64,000 nt of DNA from positions 1 to 64,000 of the forward strand of contig DIAJ01000033.1 in NCBI GenBank assembly GCA_002415785.1. The letters are read 5' to 3'. Below, piece by piece: positions 35,935-43,046 of this stretch (position 1 is the stretch's first letter; the number at the start of each line of letters is the position of its first letter). The position numbers were made by a program, and so were the translations under genes. A model generated the notes under the pieces. That model saw only the letters and a list, made by a program, of their open reading frames with translations. It was not told the DNA's origin and made no database searches. This stretch comes from Flavobacteriales bacterium UBA5081. Its GTDB lineage: Bacteria > Bacteroidota > Bacteroidia > Flavobacteriales_E > Vicingaceae.

Positions 35935-37452
35935 ATGAAAACGATAATTTCAACCCTTATATCTCTTTTAGTATTGGGGAATACACTTTCCAGCCAAATT
36001 AAATACGAAAAACGCATTGAATTTGAACTTGGAGAAGGTTATGAATACAGTAACATAATCCCTCAAAAAGAAGATGGTCTATTGATGGTTTATCGAGATG
36101 AAAATTCATCGGGTAGAGAAGTTGAATGGGTTTACGACTTTTACAACACTAATTTAGAGATAGATGAAAGCAAAAAAGTGAGTATCGATAAGAAAATGAG
36201 TATTGTTTCAACCTTTACAACCGATAAAGCTACACACACTTTGTATCGTCAGAAATCTGATTTTATAATCGTTACTGCCACTAAAAGCGGTAATGAATTA
36301 AAGACAATTCAAGGAGAGATGTATAAGAAATTCTCCGCTAGAAACATGCAAGTTTTAAATGATTATGTATATGTTATGGGGTCGATAAAAAAGTCCCCTG
36401 CAGTAATGACAATAAACTGGAAAACTGGTCAGACAAATATTCTTCCCATAGCAATAGGAGATTATAAAACGAAAAATACTTCCATTAATAACCTTCAAGT
36501 TAAATCAAAAGCAAATGAAGTTTTCATTTTTGTAAAGGGAGTAGACTCTAAGAAGGAAAGTGAAATGTTTATGATAAAGTGTGTTGATGGAAAAATAAAA
36601 GAACGAGCAAGCAAAATTGGTCAAACCGGAGATAAAAACATCATTTCCATTTCTGCTTCTAAAATAGACGACAATGAATACTTAATCTCGGGAACATACG
36701 GTGTTAATAGTACTTTTACATCGAGCGGTCTATTCTTTGGTAAGTTGAATGGCGCTGAAGTCAGTTTTTTGAAGTTTTACAACTTTTTAGACCTAAAAGA
36801 CTTCTTATCTTATCTACCAGAGAAAAAACAAGAACGTCTTGAAAAAAAGAAAAGAAAAAAGAAGAAGAAAGGAAAAGAGTTCAACGCAAGCTATAACATT
36901 GCTGACCATGATATCATTAAAACTCCTGAAAATGAATATATTTTTCTAGGTGAAGCATACTATCCTACTTACACAACTCGTTCAAGAACTACATATGTTA
37001 ATGGTCAGGCCGTAACAACAACCGAAACTGTTTTTGATGGATATAGATATACTCATGCCGTAATTACAAAGTTTAACTCCAAAGGGGAATTAATCTGGGA
37101 TAATAGTTTTGAAATGAATCCAGACTTTAAACCATTTTATATAAAAAGGTTTATATCTCTGTTTGGAGACACCGACAAATCGCTAAATATGGTATTTGTC
37201 GATCGAAAAAAGATCCACAGCAAATCATTAGATTACATAAGTGGTGATATTATTAAAAATGAAAGTTCTGAGGAATTAAATACAGGACTTGAAGGTGACA
37301 AAACAAAGCGATCTCTTCTAAATATTGATTACTGGTATGATAATAATTATCTAATTCACGGAAGTCAAGTAATTAAAAACAAAGGTGATATTAAGAGAAA
37401 TAGAGGTAAACGGAAGGTGTTTTTTATGAGTAAAGTGTCATATATTAACTAG
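35935..37452 (+). CDS. Secreted or periplasmic protein of unknown function with a lysine-rich insert
   Basis: This 505-residue protein has a signal peptide (about 1-20). The remainder is rich in short beta strands, with repeated WxY/FxxG-type segments suggesting a beta-propeller-like fold. Residues about 297-317 form a very basic stretch (EKKQERLEKKKRKKKKK), unusual for an exported protein. No T9SS sorting domain is visible; it ends KVSYIN. I do not recognise the family. It converges on paaI with 8 nt between stops. Confidence 0.65.
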   Translation: MKTIISTLISLLVLGNTLSSQIKYEKRIEFELGEGYEYSNIIPQKEDGLLMVYRDENSSGREVEWVYDFYNTNLEIDESKKVSIDKKMSIVSTFTTDKATHTLYRQKSDFIIVTATKSGNELKTIQGEMYKKFSARNMQVLNDYVYVMGSIKKSPAVMTINWKTGQTNILPIAIGDYKTKNTSINNLQVKSKANEVFIFVKGVDSKKESEMFMIKCVDGKIKERASKIGQTGDKNIISISASKIDDNEYLISGTYGVNSTFTSSGLFFGKLNGAEVSFLKFYNFLDLKDFLSYLPEKKQERLEKKKRKKKKKGKEFNASYNIADHDIIKTPENEYIFLGEAYYPTYTTRSRTTYVNGQAVTTTETVFDGYRYTHAVITKFNSKGELIWDNSFEMNPDFKPFYIKRFISLFGDTDKSLNMVFVDRKKIHSKSLDYISGDIIKNESSEELNTGLEGDKTKRSLLNIDYWYDNNYLIHGSQVIKNKGDIKRNRGKRKVFFMSKVSYIN

Positions 37453-37460
37453 ATTAGAGC

Positions 37461-37880
37461 TTATTTTACCTCATGCTCCTTTGAAGTACGATACACCGTT
37501 CCACGCATAAAGTAAAATGCTTCTATTTCATTGTTGCAATAAATGGTAACATCAATGTCTGCTTTTTTATTGCTGATTGAAAACACCTTGGCTTCAGCTC
37601 GTAAAATATCGCCCTCTTTGGCTGCTTTGGAATAAACCATATTCCCGTTGATTAATGGCGAAATTCTACCGTAAGAATTGGAAGCAAATGCTAGTGCTGA
37701 ATCTGCTAAGGTAAAAGCGATTCCACCGTGAACAGTGCCAAAACCGTTAAGCATTTCTTTGCGAACTGTCATTTCTAAATGACATTCGCCTTCTTCAATT
37801 TTAAGCAATTTAAAACCGAGCCATTGCGAACAATAGTCGGTTTTCATCATACTTTCATATATTTTTTTAGCCTTACTCAC
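37461..37880 (-). CDS. paaI: PaaI-type acyl-CoA thioesterase (GTG start)
   Basis: This 139-residue hotdog-fold thioesterase hydrolyses acyl-CoA, in the phenylacetate pathway hydroxyphenylacetyl-CoA. MLNGFGTVHGGIAFTLADSA carries the family signature with the active-site Asp in LADS. The first codon is GTG at 37880. A Met pair at residues 11-12 is an alternative, but the first residues are helical as in PaaI. It lies 6 nt after paaH, so they are co-transcribed. Other paa genes are absent here, so the pair may act in general CoA-ester clearance. Confidence 0.87.
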   Translation of the reverse strand: MSKAKKIYESMMKTDYCSQWLGFKLLKIEEGECHLEMTVRKEMLNGFGTVHGGIAFTLADSALAFASNSYGRISPLINGNMVYSKAAKEGDILRAEAKVFSISNKKADIDVTIYCNNEIEAFYFMRGTVYRTSKEHEVK

Positions 37881-37886
37881 GGTTTT

Positions 37887-39044
37887 TTAAACTTTAAAGA
37901 TTTCATTTATAGCGGCCATCTTTCTCAAAAGAGGACTACAACGGTAACGCTCTTCATGATACTCATTAAACAAACTATCAAGCTCAGTTACACACCTTTC
38001 AATTCCAATCTCATTTGCCCAAGCAAGCAACCCTTTTGGATAATTTACACCATTCGTCATGGCTAAATCAATATCTTTTGCAGAAGCAATATTCATGTGT
38101 AAAGTGTCTGCTGCTTCATTAATTAACATCACTAAAACACGATTAAAAACCATTTTGGTCAATGCTTCATCTTGCTTTGGTTTCGGATTACTAGCTCCTT
38201 CCGCATAGTTGTAATATCCTCTGCCCGACTTTCTGCCTAAATATCCGGCTTCCGATAAACGTTTCTGAGTAAATGCAGGCTTATACCGTGCATCGTAATA
38301 AAAGGCCTTAAAAACAGTTTCTGTTACCGTATAGTTAACATCATTTCCGATAAAGTCCATTAACTCAAAAGGCCCCATTCTAAAGCCTCCTATTTCTTTC
38401 ATTGTCCAATCAATGGTGGCAACATCTGCTATTCCTTCTTCTAAAATTCTTAGCGCCTCCCCGTAAAAAGGTCGTGCTACTTTGTTAACGATAAATCCGG
38501 GTGTATCTTTTGCTTGAACAACAACTTTCCCCCAACTTTCTATGGTCTCCTTAGTTTTCTTTAAAACGGACTCTTCTGTTTGTATCGCCGGAACCACTTC
38601 TACCAACTTCATTAGTGGAGCAGGATTGAAAAAATGAATACCAATAAAGCGCTCCGGCTTTTTTAAGCTAGCAGCTAAAGAAGCAATCGACAATGAAGAG
38701 GTATTTGATGCGATAATGCAATTTTCAGACACAATTACTTCTAATTCAGTAAATACATTACGCTTTACTTCCGGGTTTTCAACAATGGCTTCAATCACCA
38801 AATCACAGCTCTCAAAAGACTGCAGTTGATTGCTATAAGAAATATTATTTTGTATTTCTTCCGCTCGATTAGTGCCAAACTTCCCCTTCTCTACTAGTCT
38901 GTTCATTACTTTCTCTAAAGCAGTCTTGCTCTTATTTAAAGCCTCCTGCTTTACATCATAAACAATTACTTTACAGTTTGCAGTAGATGCTACTTGAGCA
39001 ATTCCACTTCCCATTGTTCCACTTCCGATAACTCCTACTTTCAT
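37887..39044 (-). CDS. paaH: 3-hydroxyacyl-CoA dehydrogenase
   Basis: This 385-residue NAD-dependent enzyme oxidises 3-hydroxyacyl-CoA in phenylacetate degradation or beta-oxidation. The Rossmann motif GSGTMGSGIA (8-17) is followed by SNTSSLSI and the active-site GIHFFNPAPLMKLVEVV (His with downstream Glu), then DTPGFIVNKV. A second C-terminal helical domain is present in part. The coupling with paaI supports the PaaH name, although FadB-like stand-alone dehydrogenases look similar. Confidence 0.87.
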   Translation of the reverse strand: MKVGVIGSGTMGSGIAQVASTANCKVIVYDVKQEALNKSKTALEKVMNRLVEKGKFGTNRAEEIQNNISYSNQLQSFESCDLVIEAIVENPEVKRNVFTELEVIVSENCIIASNTSSLSIASLAASLKKPERFIGIHFFNPAPLMKLVEVVPAIQTEESVLKKTKETIESWGKVVVQAKDTPGFIVNKVARPFYGEALRILEEGIADVATIDWTMKEIGGFRMGPFELMDFIGNDVNYTVTETVFKAFYYDARYKPAFTQKRLSEAGYLGRKSGRGYYNYAEGASNPKPKQDEALTKMVFNRVLVMLINEAADTLHMNIASAKDIDLAMTNGVNYPKGLLAWANEIGIERCVTELDSLFNEYHEERYRCSPLLRKMAAINEIFKV

Positions 39045-39133
39045 TTAATTTGTTTTTTTGGATTGCTAAAATACGCTCAATCTCACTGTCGACAAAGAAA
39101 TCATTTAAAAAGTTATCCTTTACAATTAAATTT

Positions 39134-39172
39134 TAAACTAAAAAATTAGTTTATTAACTAAACTTTTAGTTA
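39134..39172. promoter_or_regulatory. Twin operator dyads upstream of blaI
   Basis: Two inverted repeats share the core AACTAA-N4-TTAGTT. Dyad 1 is TAAACTAA at 39134-39141 with TTAGTTTA at 39146-39153 (8-bp arms). Dyad 2 is TAACTAA at 39155-39161 with TTAGTTA at 39166-39172 (7-bp arms). Centres are 20 bp apart, about two helical turns. Dyad 2 runs into the -7 box. This is the layout expected for a BlaI/MecI-type repressor that controls its own operon. Confidence 0.75.
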
Positions 39173-39178
39173 CATTTG
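39171..39178 (+). promoter_or_regulatory. -7 box of the blaI-M56 operon
   Basis: TACATTTG matches TAnnTTTG, overlaps the end of operator dyad 2 by two bases, and lies 26 nt before ATG 39205. Confidence 0.65.
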
Positions 39179-39204
39179 TAGTATTAGATTTTAAAATCAA
39201 AATA

Positions 39205-39558
39205 ATGAAAGAGCTAACTAAAGCAGAAGAAGAAGTAATGCAAAAGCTTTGGCAATTGAAAAAGGCTTTTGTCAAGGAAATTTTAGAAGAGTTTAGTGAA
39301 CCCAAACCGGCATATAACACAATTTCAACCATAGTAAGAATATTAGAGAAAAAAGGGTTTGTCGATTTTACAGCGTATGGAAAGAGCCATCAATACTATC
39401 CTATAGTCTCCAAAGAAGAATACAAAACCAAAATATCAAAAAATCTCATCGCCAACTACTTTGAAGGCTCAATTGAAAAAATGGTTTCCTTTTTTGCCCA
39501 AAAAGAAGAGATTGATGTAAAGGAATTGGACGAAATTTTAAAATCACTTAAAAAGTAA
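39205..39558 (+). CDS. BlaI/MecI/CopY family repressor
   Basis: This 117-residue winged-helix repressor opens with KELTKAEEEVMQKLWQLKKA and contains YNTISTIVRILEKKGFV, the recognition helix and wing of the BlaI family. The C-terminal half forms the dimerisation helices. In the classical system, a BlaR1-type membrane protease triggers removal of the repressor. Here the next gene, 3 nt away, is an M56 peptidase of that kind. No beta-lactamase or other obvious target is present. The repressor most likely binds the twin dyads just upstream. Confidence 0.9.
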   Translation: MKELTKAEEEVMQKLWQLKKAFVKEILEEFSEPKPAYNTISTIVRILEKKGFVDFTAYGKSHQYYPIVSKEEYKTKISKNLIANYFEGSIEKMVSFFAQKEEIDVKELDEILKSLKK

Positions 39559-39561
39559 AGC

Positions 39562-40797
39562 ATGGAAAGCTTCATCAATTATAGTATTCTACTAAATTTA
39601 TACCTTATCTTACTCTTGGCTTGTTACCAATGGGGTATCCGCCAAACAACAAATTTTCAATTAAGTCGGCTGTTTTTGTTAATTGGAGTTGGAATCTCAA
39701 TATTCCTCCCTTTTATAAAGTTAACCCTTAACAGTGAGACACTAGCTCAAATACCTAGTTTTCAGCTGCAGGAAAGTTTTATTCAAGCTGGGACTGAATC
39801 TTCAACTTCTAGCGGAACCTCGATTGCTTCATGGTTAATAATGATGTATTTCATCGGGCTTAGTATTTCAGCTAGCCGTATAATCTATGGAATGTATCAA
39901 GTTTTCGAACTTAAAAGAAACTGTAAGAAAGTTGCAGAATATTATGAAATTCCCAATAGCAATGCTGCGTTTAGCTTTATGCGAAGCATCTTTATTGGTG
40001 AGAACTTGACAGAAGAGCAAAAAGAAGTTGTACTCAAGCATGAGAAAATACATTTGAGTAAATTCCACTACATCGACCTTATTCTTGTGCAACTCTTGGA
40101 AGTTTTTCTTTTCTATAACCCATTCGCTTATCGCTTAAATTCTCTTTTCAAAGAGGTTCATGAATATGAAGCTGATTATTACAGCGCTGAGAAGCAAGAA
40201 AGTTACATCGCTCATTTATTGAGCAAGCATTTCGAAATTAAAGAATTTTCAATCGTTCATCAATTTAATTCAAACCATTTAAAATCTAGAATTATGAGAA
40301 TCAAAAACCGAGAAAAACACCCTGCAAATCCTGCAGCTATCATCATGACCATTCTTTTGTTTGGTGGAGTCTTTTTGTTAAATCAAAACATTGTGGCACA
40401 GAATGAAAGTGATAATGCAACGTACAAAAATGTTTCTAATGCAAAAGAGAGTAATGAGGGAGTTGATCAAGAAGCTGAATATCCCGGAGGGCTTGATGCT
40501 TTTATAAAATACATTAGTGAAAACACCAAATATCCAAAATCTGAAAAAGAAAATGGAATTAGTGGAACTGTTTACCTCGAGTTTACCATTTCCTCAAATG
40601 GAGATATAGAGTCCATTAATGTATTAAGGGGAATAAAAGACGGCGAAGCACTTGACCAAGAAGCTGTAAGAGTTCTAAAGTCTGTTCCTAAAAAGTGGAA
40701 ACCTGCTATGAAAGACGGCAAAGCAGTAGCAGTAAAAATGACGATGCCACTCAGGTTTGAACTTCCTAAAAAAGAAGAAAAGAAGAAGGATAATTAA
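39562..40797 (+). CDS. M56 (BlaR1-type) membrane metallopeptidase with TonB C-terminal domain
   Basis: This 411-residue protein has several membrane helices (about 5-25, 36-53, 90-110, 170-188). A zinc peptidase site HEKIH lies at residues 160-164, with a probable third ligand in HEYEAD (about 200-205). A further membrane helix (about 263-280) is followed by a C-terminal TonB domain (about 308-400: GTVYLEFTISSNGDIE). The peptidase face is cytoplasmic in BlaR1. The TonB domain replaces BlaR1's penicillin-binding sensor. It may thus couple regulator cleavage to an outer-membrane receptor, which is inference. Confidence 0.87.
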   Translation: MESFINYSILLNLYLILLLACYQWGIRQTTNFQLSRLFLLIGVGISIFLPFIKLTLNSETLAQIPSFQLQESFIQAGTESSTSSGTSIASWLIMMYFIGLSISASRIIYGMYQVFELKRNCKKVAEYYEIPNSNAAFSFMRSIFIGENLTEEQKEVVLKHEKIHLSKFHYIDLILVQLLEVFLFYNPFAYRLNSLFKEVHEYEADYYSAEKQESYIAHLLSKHFEIKEFSIVHQFNSNHLKSRIMRIKNREKHPANPAAIIMTILLFGGVFLLNQNIVAQNESDNATYKNVSNAKESNEGVDQEAEYPGGLDAFIKYISENTKYPKSEKENGISGTVYLEFTISSNGDIESINVLRGIKDGEALDQEAVRVLKSVPKKWKPAMKDGKAVAVKMTMPLRFELPKKEEKKKDN

Positions 40798-40805
40798 TCA
40801 GAAAG

Positions 40806-40829
40806 GCGGGCAGTGCTCGCTTTTTTTTT
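40806..40829 (+). terminator. Terminator of the blaI-M56 operon
   Basis: GCGGGC at 40806-40811 pairs with GCTCGC at 40815-40820 (one G-U) around AGT, followed by nine T. Confidence 0.8.
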
Positions 40830-40833
40830 GTTG

Positions 40834-42036
40834 CTACCGTATATCCAAGGTCAACTTAAACCTCAAAACTCTGCCATTTCCGGCATCTGCAACGTATAAT
40901 ATTCTACTTTTATAAGCAACAGCCATCGGTTGATTAAAATTAGTTGGTCCAACTCCGGTGCCGCCAAAGGAAGTTTTTATAAACTTGGTTTCCCCTGATG
41001 CCGGTGGTGGCTGAACACCTTCCAAGCCATTGGAAGTAAATTGATAAAGCGAATCTTTTGCTCGGTCAACTATAAAAATATAACCACTACCATCACCGGC
41101 ATATTCAACACCAACAGGCTCAGAAAACTTATAAGGCTCATTAATAAAACTACTTGCCTGTGAGGTATCATTGCTCCAGTCTGTTTTTGGAGTGTATGCG
41201 GTTCCGTCTACCGATTCCTGGCGAACAATGTACTGTACCTTAATTACACCGTTCGGATCTAAGGAAGAATAGATAAAGTCTCCTCTTTCATCCACACTCA
41301 ATTGCGGTGGCTTAGCCAAAGTAGATAAACCAAAAGGTTGTTTAAAGTAATCTCTAAAATTTCCTCCCCCCTGATCATTAACAATAATTGGTGTAATAAA
41401 ATTATCGTCTTTGTCAAAAAGTAAAACAGCATCATCAGGCCCTCCCGGCTGATTCGGATTATTTCTAGGTCCACTTCTGGTGACATAAAAACTATTGTCG
41501 CTTAAAATTGAAATCCGATTAAACTCCACTTGTTCATCGGAATTTAATGCTGATGTTTTAAAGTAATATGGATGCACAATCTCATTGGTCACTTTTGCAT
41601 AAGCTAAGCCGTAACCTTGAGGCTGACTTAAGTCTAATCGATAAATACAAGATCGTTCTGCAACTAAGTTATTTGAAGTATCCGTTTTAGTTCCAATTAC
41701 TAACAAATCTAGGCTTCTATCTTGCGCCACTGCTTTTGCCCCTTGAACGGTGATTCTACTCAACTCTCTGCCTGATTCATCTAGTGCTATTACCTGTTCA
41801 GTAGCCTGATCCACAACATAAATTAATTCATCAAATCCGGCAATAATATCGGATGGATAAGAGAACTGTGTTAAAATTGGCTGCACAGGCACATAAGCCA
41901 CCTCTCTGTAGGTTTGCTCCGGCACTTCAATAAAGCTCAAATCGGTTTCCTCGCCAAGATAGCCTTCACAAGCAAAAAGCGATAGTGTAATACTTATCCC
42001 AAGAATATATTTTAATTTATTCAGCATATTATTCAC
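40834..42036 (-). CDS. NHL-like beta-propeller lipoprotein
   Basis: This 400-residue lipoprotein has a signal ending LSLFAC (Cys23). The body has repeated strands of NHL/SMP-30-like type (ELIYVVDQATEQVIALDESGREL, GSGYIFIVDRAKDSLYQF, SRILYVADAGNGRVLRFKL), so a six-bladed propeller is likely. It may bind a ligand or partner at the cell surface. It overlaps the PorV-like gene by 8 nt and is last in a tightly packed four-gene unit with the TonB receptor. Confidence 0.75.
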   Translation of the reverse strand: MNNMLNKLKYILGISITLSLFACEGYLGEETDLSFIEVPEQTYREVAYVPVQPILTQFSYPSDIIAGFDELIYVVDQATEQVIALDESGRELSRITVQGAKAVAQDRSLDLLVIGTKTDTSNNLVAERSCIYRLDLSQPQGYGLAYAKVTNEIVHPYYFKTSALNSDEQVEFNRISILSDNSFYVTRSGPRNNPNQPGGPDDAVLLFDKDDNFITPIIVNDQGGGNFRDYFKQPFGLSTLAKPPQLSVDERGDFIYSSLDPNGVIKVQYIVRQESVDGTAYTPKTDWSNDTSQASSFINEPYKFSEPVGVEYAGDGSGYIFIVDRAKDSLYQFTSNGLEGVQPPPASGETKFIKTSFGGTGVGPTNFNQPMAVAYKSRILYVADAGNGRVLRFKLTLDIR

Positions 42037-43045
42037 GACCCATTTTGTTTAATGTAAAAGAAAGTCCTACTGTATGAATTGTACCAAAATACTCTGTAGG
42101 GTTAGCTGCATAGTTCAACTGAAGTGGATGCCCTCCTACTCTGTGTCTTAACCCAAAACCAAAGGTAGGAAACGGTTGTCCGTCGACATTAACTTTATAA
42201 CCTGCGCGCAAAAAGAGTAGTTTTAAATATTCATACTCCAAGCCCAAGCGGTAGTTCTCTGCATTGTCAGAAGGATGATTAAGCTGCAAACTCACCAACA
42301 ATGATTGGTTTTCTTTTTTCCATGGAATCATGGATGCGCCTAAACTAAAAACCGTTGGCACTGAATATTCCTCGGGTGAAACATTAGGGTTACGGTTAAA
42401 GTCTGCTTTTATTCCATCTCCATTCAGGGCCGAGTTACCTCCAAAGTTTTGAACCATTACGGCAAATTTCAAGTCTTTAAAGTCGGTGTAGTACAAAAAA
42501 CTCACATCTGCTGCTACCGTCCCATTATTATAGTCATCTATTTGTTCGTGAATGTACTTCAAGCTAATTCCGGCAGAGAACATTTCAGACAGCTTTTGAG
42601 CGTAAGTTCCGGATAGTGCAAAATTGGTCACGTAAAATTTCTCTCCTGTTCCTTCGGGCTGAAACTCTGTTCGTACATCCATGGCGCCTGAGTTTAGCAT
42701 ATTTAATGAAAAGCCGAAAGTTGAGAATCCACCTTTTGAAGGAAAAAGCGTTGATAAATAGGATTGCTGAATTCCGGCTCCTTGATTAAAAGATGAAATG
42801 CTTGCATTAAAGCCCTCTAGGTCGGTAGTTGCCGCAGGATTAGTAAAAGCAGAAAATCCATCACCACTAATGGCAACTGAAGCACCCGACATTGCTGCAG
42901 AGCGTGGATTAACATCATTTTTTAAAAAAGTCAATGTGCTTATCCCCGAACGTTGTGCTCCAAAGTTGGGTATTAATTGAGCTTTCCCAACAAAGCTGAT
43001 AGAGCTAAAAAAGACAATGAAAAATATGTAAATTAAGTATTTCAT
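42029..43045 (-). CDS. PorV/PorQ family outer-membrane protein
   Basis: This 338-residue FadL-like barrel protein has a signal peptide (about 1-22) and the family signature NPRSAAMSGASVAISGDGFS shortly after it, followed by FTNPA. PorV is the T9SS shuttle that carries cargo to the attachment complex. Family members outside the core T9SS genes often sit beside a dedicated cargo or receptor. The C-terminus ends in barrel strands (TVGLSFTLNKMGRE). It starts one base after the TonB receptor stop. Confidence 0.82.
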   Translation of the reverse strand: MKYLIYIFFIVFFSSISFVGKAQLIPNFGAQRSGISTLTFLKNDVNPRSAAMSGASVAISGDGFSAFTNPAATTDLEGFNASISSFNQGAGIQQSYLSTLFPSKGGFSTFGFSLNMLNSGAMDVRTEFQPEGTGEKFYVTNFALSGTYAQKLSEMFSAGISLKYIHEQIDDYNNGTVAADVSFLYYTDFKDLKFAVMVQNFGGNSALNGDGIKADFNRNPNVSPEEYSVPTVFSLGASMIPWKKENQSLLVSLQLNHPSDNAENYRLGLEYEYLKLLFLRAGYKVNVDGQPFPTFGFGLRHRVGGHPLQLNYAANPTEYFGTIHTVGLSFTLNKMGRE

Positions 43046-43046
43046 C

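Noticed and set aside
39205..40797. Beta-lactam resistance operon
   Set aside because: The repressor and protease resemble the bla system, but there is no beta-lactamase or penicillin-binding domain in the window.
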